NCBI GenBank assembly: GCA_903876795.1
Contig: CAIRBK010000089.1
Span: 1-52,664 of the forward strand
Length of the DNA stretch: 52,664 nucleotides
Direction of reading: 5' to 3'
Origin: an uncultured Verrucomicrobiota bacterium
GTDB taxonomy: Bacteria; Verrucomicrobiota; Verrucomicrobiia; Opitutales; Opitutaceae
Made by a program: the position numbers and the translations under genes. Positions 17,081-26,729 of the stretch are shown one piece after another. The notes beneath the pieces were generated by a model. That model did not search any database, had not been told where the DNA came from, and was given only the letters and a program-made list of their open reading frames with translations. Each line of letters begins with the position of its first letter. Positions within the stretch are counted from its first letter, which is position 1.

Positions 17081-18448
17081 ATGCCGCTCGTTTCGCTCAA
17101 TCCCGCCACCGGACGCATCCTCAAGCGTCACCGCGACCACACCCCGGCCCAAATCGACTCCGCCCTGGCGCAGGTCCACGCCGGTCACCTCGGCTGGCGC
17201 GAGCTCGCCCTCTCCGACCGCGCCCGCCACTTGCTCGCCCTCGCCCGCACCCTCCGCGAGCAACGGGAGTCTCTGGCCGCCCTCATCACCGCCGAAGTCG
17301 GCAAGACCTTGGTGATGTCGCGTCTCGAGGTCGAAAAATGCGCCGACTGCTGCGATTTCTATGCGAAGCACGCCGCCCGCTTCCTGAAACCCGAGCGTCC
17401 GTTCGGAGCGCCTCGCGACGCCCGCGTCGTCTTTGAACCGGTTGGCGTGATCCTCGCCATCATGCCTTGGAACTACCCGCTCTGGCAGTTCTTCCGCGCC
17501 GCCGCTCCCGCCCTCATGGCGGGCAACACCCTCCTGCTCAAACACGCCTCCAACGTCTCCGGCTGCGCCCTTGCCATCGGGAAACTCTTCGGCGACGCCG
17601 GCCTGCCCTCGGGTCTGGTGCGCGCCATCCTCGCCGCGCCCGAGGCCCTGCCTCCGCTCATCGCCGACGACCGCGTGCGCGCCATCACCCTGACCGGCAG
17701 CACCGAGGCCGGCCGCCGCGTCGCCGCCCTCGCCGGCGCCGCGCTCAAACCCTGCGTCCTCGAACTCGGCGGCAGCGACCCCTACATCGTGCTCGCCGAC
17801 GCCGATCTCGACCACGCGGCCGAGATTTGCGCCAAGGCCCGTCTCGTCAACGGCGGTCAGAGCTGCATCGGCGCCAAACGCTTCGTCGTCGTCGAGTCCG
17901 TCCTGCCCGCCTTCACCGGGAAATTCCTGGCCCGCCTCTCCGCCCGCCGCATGGGCCCCCCCGCGGACGCCACCTCCGATTTCGGCCCGCTGGCCCGCGC
18001 CGACCTGCGCGCCGAGCTCCACGTCCAGGTTCAGAAATCCATCCGGCTCGGCGCCCGCCTGCTGCTCGGCGGACGACTGCCCAAGGGCCGCGGCTTTTAT
18101 TACCCGGCCACCGTGCTCGCCGACGTGCGTCCCGGCATGCCCGCCTACGACGAAGAGTTGTTCGGTCCCGTCGCCGCGATCATCTCCGCCACCGGCGAGG
18201 ACGACGCCCTGCGCATCGCCAACGACACGCCCTACGGGCTGGGCGCGGCCGTCTTCACCCGCGACCGCCGGCGCGGCGAAGCCCTCGCCCGCGAGCGACT
18301 GGATGCCGGCATGGTCTTTGTAAACGACTTCGTGCGCTCCGACCTCACGCTCCCCTTCGGCGGCGTCAAACGCTCGGGCTTCGGCCGGGAACTCGGCGTC
18401 TTCGGCCTGCGCGCCTTCGTCAACGTCAAGACCATCCGGGTCTCCTGA
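17081..18448 (+). CDS. NAD(P)-dependent aldehyde dehydrogenase, succinate-semialdehyde type
   Basis: A 455-residue aldehyde dehydrogenase. Motifs: the NAD-binding start IMPWNYPLWQFFRAAAPAL, TLTGSTEAGRRVA, the general base Glu in LELGGSDP, the catalytic Cys in NGGQSCIGAKRF, and the C-terminal LPFGGVKRSGFGRELG. The length and the ECADCCDFYAKHAARFL-like segment resemble the short Sad/GabD1 group, so succinate semialdehyde is a likely substrate. I prefer ATG 17081; a GTG two codons upstream (17075) is possible. It is divergent from the feo operon and convergent with dprA. Confidence 0.88.
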   Translation: MPLVSLNPATGRILKRHRDHTPAQIDSALAQVHAGHLGWRELALSDRARHLLALARTLREQRESLAALITAEVGKTLVMSRLEVEKCADCCDFYAKHAARFLKPERPFGAPRDARVVFEPVGVILAIMPWNYPLWQFFRAAAPALMAGNTLLLKHASNVSGCALAIGKLFGDAGLPSGLVRAILAAPEALPPLIADDRVRAITLTGSTEAGRRVAALAGAALKPCVLELGGSDPYIVLADADLDHAAEICAKARLVNGGQSCIGAKRFVVVESVLPAFTGKFLARLSARRMGPPADATSDFGPLARADLRAELHVQVQKSIRLGARLLLGGRLPKGRGFYYPATVLADVRPGMPAYDEELFGPVAAIISATGEDDALRIANDTPYGLGAAVFTRDRRRGEALARERLDAGMVFVNDFVRSDLTLPFGGVKRSGFGRELGVFGLRAFVNVKTIRVS

Positions 18449-18455
18449 GCCTCCC

Positions 18456-18471
18456 GCGAGGGGGCCCTCGC
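18456..18471. terminator. small hairpin between convergent genes
   Basis: GCGAGGGGGCCCTCGC folds into a six-base stem between the ends of the aldehyde dehydrogenase and dprA genes. It has no T-run, so terminator function is tentative. Confidence 0.35.
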
Positions 18472-18475
18472 ACGG

Positions 18476-19603
18476 TCAGCGCGCCTCGAACGTGCCGTCG
18501 GCGCGCTTCACGATGAGTCGCTTCAACTCCAGCATCATGAGCGTCGCCGAGAGCTGCGCCGCCCCCAGCCCCGTGTGCGCGGCCGCCGCATCGGGCGACA
18601 CCATCGCCCCGCCCGAGAAACACCCGTACACGCGCCGCTCGTCCTCGGTGAGATCGGCCGCCGCCAAGACCGTGCCACCCCCGGCCTTCTCCGGTATCGG
18701 CGCCGGCCGCAGGCCGTCGAGGTAGCTCAACTCGCTCAGAATATCGTCCACCCCCGTGAGCAGCGTCGCACCATCGCGGATCAATTGGTGGCACCCCGCG
18801 CTGGTCGCCTGGTCGATGCGCCCGGGCACCGCGAAGATCAACCGCCCCTGCTCGCCGGCAAACCGCGCGGTGATCATCGAGCCTCCGCTCACGTCGCTCT
18901 CCACCACCACGACCGCCTCGCAGATGCCCGCCACGATGCGGTTGCGCATTGCGAACGACTGCTTGTCCGCCCTCCGGGCAAACGGAAACTCCGACAAGAT
19001 CGCGCCGGTCTCCTCGATGCGCCGGTACAGCCCGAGATTCTCCGCCGGATAGATGATGTCGATGCCGTTGCCCAGCACCGCGGCCGTCCTGCCTCCGACC
19101 GACAGCGCGCCCTCGTGCGCCGCCGTGTCGATGCCCCTCGCCAGCCCGCTCACCACGCAAAACCCCGCCCGGGCCAGCTCGGCCCCCAGTTTTTTCGCCA
19201 CGCCCTGCCCGTAGAGCGTCGTGCGGCGGCTGCCGACGATGGCCACGCCCGGCAGCGCGAAATCGTAACCGCCCTTCCGATACAAACCGATGGGCGCGCT
19301 GTCGATTTCACGCAGAAGCCGCGGATACGCCGCATCGCGGCGGGTGACAAAATCCGTCGCCGCCAGCGCCATGCGCTCCTCCTCCCGCGCCAGGTCGAAA
19401 TGCTCCCGCCAACCCGCCAGCGTGGCGCTGATGACCGGTCCCACGCCCTTCACCCGCTCGAGCCGCTCCGCGCCGGCCTCAAAAATCGCCCGGGGATCGT
19501 CACCCAGCTCGGCCAGCAGGCGGTTCAGCGTGATCGGCCCGATGTTGGGCAGGGCGTTCAACGCCAGAAACGCCTGCCGCTCGGTGAGTTCCCCGGTGCT
19601 CAT
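18476..19603 (-). CDS. dprA: DNA-processing protein DprA
   Basis: 375 residues. DprA binds incoming single-stranded DNA and loads RecA during natural transformation. Residues 10-70 form a helix-hairpin-helix region (LPNIGPITLNRLL, VKGVGPVIS). The Rossmann core has GVAIVGSRRTT, VVSGLARGIDTAAHEGAL, AVLGNGIDIIYPAEN, FAMRNRIVAGIC and SDVSGGSMITARFA. A C-terminal winged-helix domain follows (DERRVYGCFSGGAM). It starts 21 bases after the SbtA-like gene ends, on the same strand. No other competence genes are in the window. Confidence 0.95.
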   Translation of the reverse strand: MSTGELTERQAFLALNALPNIGPITLNRLLAELGDDPRAIFEAGAERLERVKGVGPVISATLAGWREHFDLAREEERMALAATDFVTRRDAAYPRLLREIDSAPIGLYRKGGYDFALPGVAIVGSRRTTLYGQGVAKKLGAELARAGFCVVSGLARGIDTAAHEGALSVGGRTAAVLGNGIDIIYPAENLGLYRRIEETGAILSEFPFARRADKQSFAMRNRIVAGICEAVVVVESDVSGGSMITARFAGEQGRLIFAVPGRIDQATSAGCHQLIRDGATLLTGVDDILSELSYLDGLRPAPIPEKAGGGTVLAAADLTEDERRVYGCFSGGAMVSPDAAAAHTGLGAAQLSATLMMLELKRLIVKRADGTFEAR

Positions 19604-19624
19604 GATGGACGCTCGACGGTGCGA

Positions 19625-20575
19625 CTAGGAACGGGTGAGCCAGGACACCCACCACACATAGGCCGGAATGCCCAACGCGAGATTGAACGGAAACGTCACG
19701 CCCAGCGCGGCCGCCACGGACATGCCCGTGTTGGCCTGCGGGATCGCCACGCGGATCGCCGCCGGAGCCGCGATATACGACGCACTCGCGGCCAGCGTGG
19801 CCAGGATCACCGAGCCGCCCTCCGACAACCCCGAGAGCAATCCCAGCCAACCGCCCAACAAGCCGAAGACCAGCGGCGCCACAAGACCAAACCCAAGCAA
19901 GAAGCCACCCGCCTTGCGTATCTCCGGCAGGCGCTGCGCCGCCACCAGCCCCATCTCCAAAATGAAGAACGACAGCACCGGTTTGAACGCATCGACAAAC
20001 AGCAGCTTGTAAGGCGCGAACCGCTCCGGCCCCGCCATGAAGCCCACCCCCATGCCCGCCACCAGCAGAAAGACCGAACGGTTGAGCAGGATCTCGTGCA
20101 ACAACGCCCCGTAGCCGGGCCGCTTCTCCGCCTTCAATCCGTAGAGAAAAATCGCCACCAATATCGCGGGCACTTCCAGTATCACCAGCAGCACCGGCAA
20201 AAACCCCTCGTGAGCCGTCTGACTGCGCCGCAGCATCTCCATGGCCGCCGCAAACGTCACCGCGCTGGCCGACCCGTAGTGCGCCGCCAGCGACGCCGCA
20301 TCGGCACGGCCAAGCCGGCCCATCGCCAGCGCCGTGAAAAACACGATCACCGGCACCAGAATGCCAAGCGCCAAAGTGGCCGCCGCCGGCAGAGCGATCG
20401 TGCCGAGCGAGACCTGGGCCAGTTGCACACCACCCTTCAACCCGATGGCGAGCAACAGGTAGGTGCTCAGCAACTGATAGACCGCATCGGGCAGCTTTAA
20501 ATCGGCCTTAAGAATGCCACCGATAAAGCCCACGGAAAAAAACAAAAACAACGGATCCAACAGATTCTCGTTCAT
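19625..20575 (-). CDS. SbtA-type sodium-dependent bicarbonate transporter
   Basis: About 316 residues from ATG at 20575 (MNENLLDPLFLFFSVG). The longer frame to 20848 adds non-hydrophobic, coding-poor sequence. It is almost wholly hydrophobic with about ten membrane segments. Signature stretches: GLKGGVQLA, AHYGSASAVTFAAA, EGFLPVLLVILEVPAI, and EGGSVILATLAASASYIAAPAAIR in the second half. These identify the former DUF897 family that includes cyanobacterial SbtA. In a heterotroph it may supply bicarbonate for carboxylases. No PII-like SbtB partner gene is adjacent. Confidence 0.88.
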   Translation of the reverse strand: MNENLLDPLFLFFSVGFIGGILKADLKLPDAVYQLLSTYLLLAIGLKGGVQLAQVSLGTIALPAAATLALGILVPVIVFFTALAMGRLGRADAASLAAHYGSASAVTFAAAMEMLRRSQTAHEGFLPVLLVILEVPAILVAIFLYGLKAEKRPGYGALLHEILLNRSVFLLVAGMGVGFMAGPERFAPYKLLFVDAFKPVLSFFILEMGLVAAQRLPEIRKAGGFLLGFGLVAPLVFGLLGGWLGLLSGLSEGGSVILATLAASASYIAAPAAIRVAIPQANTGMSVAAALGVTFPFNLALGIPAYVWWVSWLTRS

Positions 20576-20922
20576 CGAATGCGCAGTGCAACCGCCCCAC
20601 CCGCCCACGGCAAGCCCAGCCTCTCCTCCACCAAGAAGTGCCCGCCCCGTGGCCTTGAGCGCGATCAAGTGACGGACGGCATCTCCGTTTCCGACCTGAA
20701 ACCCGCATCTCCGAGTGAAATGATCGCGCAAGATGTCCATGCGAATGATGATCGTGGAATCCCGACATGCACCCGGCGGGTTCACGGACGGAGCGTGGCA
20801 GCGAGAACGGCGCATCGCCAGCAAGCGATGGGCCGCAGGACCGATCACCGCCGGGCCAGTGAAACGTCCTTACCCCGGGACGGGATATGGAACGTCATCG
20901 GGAAACGACCCGACCTTCGGGC
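20576..20922. other. gene-free gap upstream of the SbtA-like gene
   Basis: This 347-base stretch separates nnr from the SbtA-like gene. I see only a small stem-loop, CATCGC (20813-20818) with GCGATG (20825-20830), and no convincing promoter, gene or repeat. The promoter of the SbtA-like and dprA pair presumably lies here. Confidence 0.4.
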
Positions 20923-22392
20923 TCAACCCGTGCGCAGCGCGGTCGGGAGGTACTCCAACAACTGGGTCGTCGTGCCCGCCACCTGCCCCTGTGAACGCGC
21001 CCAGGCGTCGGCTGCCATCCCGTGCCAGACCACGCCGCGCGCCGCCGCTCCGGCCAAATCGCGGGGCGTCTGCGCGACCAGACCGGCGATCAACCCGGCC
21101 AGCACATCCCCGCTGCCTCCCCGCGCCAGCGCCGGTCCGCCAAACACGCTATGGAAAGCCCTCCCGCCCGCGCACACGGCGGTGACCGGTCCCTTCCTCA
21201 CCGTCACGGCTTCCGCAGGAATAGCCTTTTCTATGCGCCCATATTCACCGGCGTGGGGCGTGAGGATGCGCGGCGCGCGGCCGGCAGCGACAATCCCGGC
21301 CTGCAACGCGTCGGCATCGATCACGACCGGCACGTCGACGTGGACAACGATGTCCTTGGCCAGGGCCAGGGTCTCGGGCTCACGGCCGAGACCCGGGCCG
21401 ATGAGCAGGGCCCCGGCACGGGCGACTTGCTCACGCAACAGGTGCGAGCCTTCCAGCGCGAGGCCGCCCTCGGGCGTCTCGGGCCAACCCACCCACATCG
21501 CCTCCGGCGCGCGCGCCGCAAACGCGGGCGCCAGTGATTCGGGCACAAACGCGGTGACCAGCCCGACGCCGCTGCGCAGCGCGGCCAACACGCTCATCAA
21601 GACCGCCCCGGGATACCGCCGCGACCCGCCGACGATGAACAGGTGACCATAGGTGCGTTTGTCGGTGTGCGCGGGCCGCAGGGCGCGCAGGGGCGCCAAC
21701 ACCGCAGGGGTCAACACCTGGTCGGTCGCCCCGCCCGGTGTCTCCCGGTCCTCGCCGCGGAGCGAGTCAAAAAAACCAAGGTCCAGGTAGCGCAGGCGTC
21801 CGGCGTTGGGCAGCGTGAGCAGAGGAGTTTTGAGGATGCCGGTCGCGTAGGTGAAGTCGGCCCGGAACGCGGAAGGATCGTCGAGCCCGCTCGGCAGGTC
21901 CACGGCGGCACGCAGGCGGACCGGCCAGGTGTTGATGGCCGCCAGTTCCGCGGCCGGGGAGTTCTGCAGCGGCGGATGAAATTGATAACCAAACACACCG
22001 TCGATCACGACGTCGCGGGCGGCGGACCCAGTCCCCTCGCCCACGCTCGTGGCCACGGGAGCAAGGGCACTCCAGGCGCGTTGCGCGAGGGGCCGCAACG
22101 CGCGCTCGCCGAAGACGAATCGCACCTCGACACGGACCTGCGGATGGCGTTCGGCGATGCGCCGGGCGGCGATCAGGGCATCGCCGGCGTTGTGGCCCTT
22201 GCCCGCCAAGACCAAAACACGGGCGTCGGCCGGAAAGGCGCCGATCTCCTCAAAATCTCGCAGCAGGGCGTCGGCGACCGCGCGTCCGGCCCGCTGCATC
22301 GCGGCCCACTCGCGCTCCTCATCGCCTCCGAAGAAGACAGCCTCAAGGGTTTTCGCCTCGTCGCAGGAGAGGATGGGGTGCGCGGCGATCAT
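20923..22392 (-). CDS. nnr: bifunctional NAD(P)H-hydrate repair enzyme Nnr
   Basis: 489 residues joining two activities that repair hydrated NAD(P)H. The N-terminal YjeF_N epimerase half shows MQRAGRAVADALL, VLVLAGKGHNAGDALIAAR and VVIDGVFG. The C-terminal dehydratase half shows GHLFIVGGSRRYPGA, LLIGPGLGRE, VPVVIDADAL, ILTPHAGEYGRI and LARGGSGDVLAGLIAGL. Two domains in one chain is the usual bacterial form. It starts nine bases after acpS ends, in a pdxJ-acpS-nnr operon. Confidence 0.95.
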   Translation of the reverse strand: MIAAHPILSCDEAKTLEAVFFGGDEEREWAAMQRAGRAVADALLRDFEEIGAFPADARVLVLAGKGHNAGDALIAARRIAERHPQVRVEVRFVFGERALRPLAQRAWSALAPVATSVGEGTGSAARDVVIDGVFGYQFHPPLQNSPAAELAAINTWPVRLRAAVDLPSGLDDPSAFRADFTYATGILKTPLLTLPNAGRLRYLDLGFFDSLRGEDRETPGGATDQVLTPAVLAPLRALRPAHTDKRTYGHLFIVGGSRRYPGAVLMSVLAALRSGVGLVTAFVPESLAPAFAARAPEAMWVGWPETPEGGLALEGSHLLREQVARAGALLIGPGLGREPETLALAKDIVVHVDVPVVIDADALQAGIVAAGRAPRILTPHAGEYGRIEKAIPAEAVTVRKGPVTAVCAGGRAFHSVFGGPALARGGSGDVLAGLIAGLVAQTPRDLAGAAARGVVWHGMAADAWARSQGQVAGTTTQLLEYLPTALRTG

Positions 22393-22401
22393 GCCCTGAA
22401 A

Positions 22402-22824
22402 CTAGACCGCCCTCACCACGGCGGCAACCGCCATGGCCGCGGTGTCCGTGTGCGATAGCGTGAGCAGCACATGCGTGCCGCCGACCTGGCGCAGCAGCGC
22501 CGCGCCCTTTTCGTCGAGCCGCACAAGCGGTTCATGCCGGCTGCCGTGGTAAACCGAGATGGATTTCCAGCCGAGCTCCGCGCCTATGCCGGTGGTGAAC
22601 GCCTTGGCCACGGCCTCCTTGGCGGCGAAACGCGCGGCGAGGTGCTTGTGGGGAAACTTCATCCCGAGGCAGTAGGCCCGCTCCTCGTCGGTGAACACCC
22701 GGGCGAGGAAACGGTCGCCCTGACGATCAACGACGCCTTTGACGCGGTCCACGTCGATCAAATCGGAGCCGAGGCCCAGGAGAATGCCGCCCGGGGGCAG
22801 GGTAATGATCCGGGGATCGCTCAT
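22402..22824 (-). CDS. acpS: holo-[acyl-carrier-protein] synthase
   Basis: 140 residues. AcpS transfers phosphopantetheine from CoA to acyl carrier protein. Motifs are GLGSDLIDVDRVK (Mg-binding Asp), VFTDEERAYC, and HLAARFAAKEAVAKAF, ending with LLTLSHTDTAAMAVAAV. It is slightly longer at the N-terminus than typical AcpS (about 125). Its ATG overlaps the pdxJ stop by four bases (ATGA), so translation is coupled. The pdxJ-acpS neighbourhood is common in bacteria. Confidence 0.94.
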   Translation of the reverse strand: MSDPRIITLPPGGILLGLGSDLIDVDRVKGVVDRQGDRFLARVFTDEERAYCLGMKFPHKHLAARFAAKEAVAKAFTTGIGAELGWKSISVYHGSRHEPLVRLDEKGAALLRQVGGTHVLLTLSHTDTAAMAVAAVVRAV

Positions 22825-23564
22825 GCGTTCATGCGCTTCTTCATCTCGCGCACGGCTTCCTCGATGCCGGTCGCGAGGGCGCGGCTGACGATGGTGTGGC
22901 CGATGTTGAGCTCGTGCACATGGGGAAGCGTGCGGATGTCGGCCACGTTGTCGTAGTTTATGCCGTGACCGGCGTTGACGATTAACCCGGCGGCATGGGC
23001 GCGGAAAGCGCCGTCACGCAGGCGGGCAAACTCGACGGCGCGGCGCGGCGTGTGCCAGGCGTTGGCCCAGGCTCCGGTGTGCAGCTCGATCCACGGCGCG
23101 CCGAGCTCGGCGCTCAGGTCGATCTGCGCCGGCTCGGCGTCGATGAACAGGCTGGTGACGATGCCGGCGTCGTTCATGGCATCGACGCAGGCCTTTACCT
23201 GGGAGCGACGCGCGACCACGTCGAGTCCGCCCTCGGTGGAGATTTCCTCGCGGCTCTCGGGCACCACGCACACGGAGTGGGGCTTCACCCGGAGCGCGAA
23301 GTCGATCATCGCGGGCGTGCAGGCCATTTCCAGGTTGATGCGGGTCGTGGCAACGTCCTTGAGCCGCCAGACATCGTGTTCCTGGATGTGCCGGCGATCC
23401 TCGCGCAGATGGATGGTGATGCCATCGGCGCCGGCGCGTTCGGCCAGGACGGCCAGAGCCACGGGATCGGGCTCGACCGGCCCGGGGGCGGTCTGGTCAT
23501 AGCTGCGGTAGCGCGCCTGACGAACGGTGGCACAGTGGTCGATATTGACGCCGAGCAGGATCAT
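22821..23564 (-). CDS. pdxJ: pyridoxine 5'-phosphate synthase
   Basis: 247 residues of a TIM-barrel enzyme that closes the pyridoxine ring from deoxyxylulose phosphate and aminoacetone phosphate. Motifs: LLGVNIDHCATVRQARY, GADGITIHLREDRRHI, NLEMACTPAM, LFIDAE and GHGINYDNV. The start is ATG MILLGVNIDH at 23564. It is first in the pdxJ-acpS-nnr operon, and the promoter should lie next to or within the inverted repeat at 23587-23666. Confidence 0.95.
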   Translation of the reverse strand: MILLGVNIDHCATVRQARYRSYDQTAPGPVEPDPVALAVLAERAGADGITIHLREDRRHIQEHDVWRLKDVATTRINLEMACTPAMIDFALRVKPHSVCVVPESREEISTEGGLDVVARRSQVKACVDAMNDAGIVTSLFIDAEPAQIDLSAELGAPWIELHTGAWANAWHTPRRAVEFARLRDGAFRAHAAGLIVNAGHGINYDNVADIRTLPHVHELNIGHTIVSRALATGIEEAVREMKKRMNA

Positions 23565-23586
23565 GGGATGGGAAGCAGAGAGTTAA

Positions 23587-23666
23587 CCGCGAAACGCACG
23601 AAATACACGAAAAACCAATCCCGCCAGTTCGCGCCTTTCTTTTCGTGTGTTTGGCAGGTTTCGTGG
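23587..23666. repeat. inverted repeat in the pdxJ divergent promoter region
   Basis: The arm at 23587-23613 (CGAAACGCACGAAATACACG inside) and the arm at 23640-23666 (TTTTCGTGTGTTTGGCAGG inside) pair at about 20 of 27 positions across a 26-base loop. The repeated CACGAAA wording resembles a common dispersed intergenic repeat. It occupies nearly the whole gap between two divergent genes. Confidence 0.6.
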
Positions 23667-23685
23667 TTTCTTGGGTCTTACACCC

Positions 23686-24402
23686 ATGCCTTCCGCTCCC
23701 GTCAAAAAAGAAAACCTGCTGCTCAACCTGGTGTTCAACGTCGGCCTGCCGACACTTGTGCTGTCGAAACTGAGCAAGGACGAGCTGCTCGGGCCGGTGC
23801 TCGGGTTGGTCGTGGCGCTGGCGTTTCCCCTCGGCTACGGCGTCTGGGATTATCTGGAACGCCGAAAAACCAACTTCATTTCCATCCTGGGTTTCGCGAG
23901 CGTGCTGCTGACCGGCGGACTCGGGCTCCTCCATGTGGGAGGCATGGGCTTCGCGATCAAGGAAGCCGCCGTGCCCTCGGTGATCGGTCTGGCGGTGCTG
24001 ATCTCCCTGCGCACGAAGACCCCGTTGGTGAGGAGCCTGCTTTACAACGAACAAGTGATCGACGTCGAACGCGTGGACGCGGCGCTGGCCGAGAAGGGCA
24101 ACCGCAACGACTTTGACCGCCTGCTGGTCAACTCCAGTTACCTGCTGGCGACCTCTTTCATCGTGAGCGCGGCGCTCAATTTTACCCTCGCGCGGTATCT
24201 GCTCAAGAGCCCGCCGGGCACCGCCGAGTTCAACGCCGAGCTGGGCAAGATGCACCTGTTGAGCTGGCCGGTGATCGTGATGCCAAGCATGGCGATGATG
24301 ATCTTCGCCCTGTGGCGGTTGCTCCACGGCATCAAGCTGATCACCGGTCTGGATTTGGAACAAATCTTCCGGGCGCCTCCGGAGAAGCCGACCAAGGCTT
24401 GA
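23686..24402 (+). CDS. VC0807-like integral membrane protein
   Basis: About 238 residues from ATG 23686 (MPSAPVKKENLLLNLVFNVG). The upstream in-frame start at 23647 lies in the inverted repeat and is rejected. It has roughly five or six hydrophobic segments (VFNVGLPTLVLSKL, LGPVLGLVVALAFPLGYGVWD, FISILGFASVLLTGGLGLL, and two near the C-terminus). The pattern, including YGVWDYLERRKTNFISILGF, resembles the VC0807-like family, whose function is unknown. It is convergent with gltA and ends just before a strong bidirectional terminator. Confidence 0.75.
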   Translation: MPSAPVKKENLLLNLVFNVGLPTLVLSKLSKDELLGPVLGLVVALAFPLGYGVWDYLERRKTNFISILGFASVLLTGGLGLLHVGGMGFAIKEAAVPSVIGLAVLISLRTKTPLVRSLLYNEQVIDVERVDAALAEKGNRNDFDRLLVNSSYLLATSFIVSAALNFTLARYLLKSPPGTAEFNAELGKMHLLSWPVIVMPSMAMMIFALWRLLHGIKLITGLDLEQIFRAPPEKPTKA

Positions 24403-24430
24403 ACGAAATCGGCCTGCACCGGCCCGGGGA

Positions 24431-24453
24431 ATCGCCTGCAAGCAGGCTCCTAC
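24431..24453 (-). repeat. REP sequence
   Basis: ATCGCCTGCAAGCAGGCTCC followed by TAC is the reverse orientation of the REP core GTAGGAGCCTGCTTGCAGGC. It lies just upstream of the terminator between two convergent genes. Confidence 0.75.
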
Positions 24454-24457
24454 CGTT

Positions 24458-24497
24458 AAAAGCAACGCCCGGCCTTGAGGCCGGGCGTTGCTTTTTT
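24458..24497. terminator. strong bidirectional intrinsic terminator
   Basis: A perfect 17-base stem (24458-24474 with 24479-24495, core GCAACGCCCGGCC) has a four-base loop TTGA. It carries A-runs on the left and T-runs on the right, so it can act on both strands. It lies between the convergent membrane-protein gene and gltA. Confidence 0.92.
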
Positions 24498-24517
24498 CCG
24501 TCGGACGCTACGGGCGT

Positions 24518-25813
<1,296 letters not shown>

Positions 25814-25909
25814 AGGCTGCGAACAGAGCAAAAACCGGACCGGATGCAAAACAAAGTGGCGGGCGAACATGCGACTTTGGCGTGACATAAGCACCGACCA
25901 AGCGAACCG

Positions 25910-25931
25910 TTAGCAAAAGTGTTATTGCTAA
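25910..25931. promoter_or_regulatory. inverted repeat upstream of gltA
   Basis: TTAGCAA (25910-25916) and TTGCTAA (25925-25931) form perfect seven-base arms with an eight-base spacer, about 100 bases before gltA. It could be an operator. The nearby arms CCCGGTG (25946-25952) and CACCGGG (25963-25969) form a separate hairpin just after the hisH stop, a weak terminator candidate. Confidence 0.4.
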
Positions 25932-25988
25932 TAAGCTCGCCGCAACCCGGTGAGTATGAGGGCACCGGGCAGGCAGCAGCAGCCAACT

Positions 25989-26627
25989 CTAGCCGGCGGA
26001 CCGTGCGGCAAGCGCCGCGAAATTCCGATAAAGTTGAAGGCCCTTGGCTTGGCTCTTTTCGGGATGGAACTGGGTGGCGAAACAACGCCCGCGAGCGATG
26101 GCCGCCGTGAACGGGCCGCCGTAGTCGCACTCGGCCAGCACGAGCGACTTGTCGGCGGGCTCGCAATAGAAGCTGTGCACGAAATATAAGGACTCACCCT
26201 CGGTGCGCAGGTCGACTTGCAGGGCGGTGCCCGGTTGCACGAAACGCACGGTGTTCCAGCCCATGTGCGGGATTTTGAACTCGGGCGGCCGCACAAAGCG
26301 TTTTACGCGGCCGGGAAAAATCCCCAGCCCTGTGATGCCACCCTCCTCGGAATAATCAAACAACGCCTGCAGCCCTAGACAAACGCCCAGAAACGGTCGG
26401 TCTGCGCCGATCCACCCGCGGACCGCCTCGGCGAGACCACTGTCCTTGAGCGACGCCACGCAATCGCGCAACGCGCCGACTCCGGGCAGAACCAAGCCGT
26501 CGGCGCTGGCGGCAACCAACTCGGCGGGCGTGCGCACGACCTTGGGCGAGGCCCCCACGACCGCAAAGGCCTTGAGGACGCTGCCGAGATTGCAGAGTCC
26601 GTTGTCGATTACGGCGATGGTAGGCAT
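25989..26627 (-). CDS. hisH: imidazole glycerol phosphate synthase, glutaminase subunit HisH
   Basis: 212 residues from ATG 26627 (MPTIAVIDNGLCNLGSV). The class I glutamine amidotransferase triad is present: Cys in FLGVCLGLQALF, and His and Glu in ATQFHPEKSQ. GALRDCVASL is also typical. It supplies ammonia to HisF, which is not in this window. The longer frame to 26708 passes through the REPIN and is unlikely. It is last in the hisD-hisC-hisB-hisH run. Confidence 0.94.
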   Translation of the reverse strand: MPTIAVIDNGLCNLGSVLKAFAVVGASPKVVRTPAELVAASADGLVLPGVGALRDCVASLKDSGLAEAVRGWIGADRPFLGVCLGLQALFDYSEEGGITGLGIFPGRVKRFVRPPEFKIPHMGWNTVRFVQPGTALQVDLRTEGESLYFVHSFYCEPADKSLVLAECDYGGPFTAAIARGRCFATQFHPEKSQAKGLQLYRNFAALAARSAG

Positions 26628-26643
26628 GGCACGGTTTGGAAAA

Positions 26644-26720
26644 TGTGGGAGCCTGCTTGCAGGCGATTCGGGAGATAAACGACAGGCGTTAGGCAACATC
26701 GCCCGCAAGCAGGCTCCTAC
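26644..26720. repeat. REPIN (inverted REP pair) between hisB and hisH
   Basis: A forward REP (26644-26667, GGGAGCCTGCTTGCAGGCGA) and a reverse REP (26698-26720, CGCCCGCAAGCAGGCTCC) are separated by 30 bases. Together they fill nearly all of the 102-base gap between hisB and hisH. The paired REPs can fold into one long hairpin in the mRNA. Confidence 0.85.
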
Positions 26721-26729
26721 GCTTCGGAC

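Noticed and set aside
18575-20500. Plus-strand frame of 641 codons
   Set aside because: Antisense to dprA and the SbtA-like gene, without recognisable motifs.
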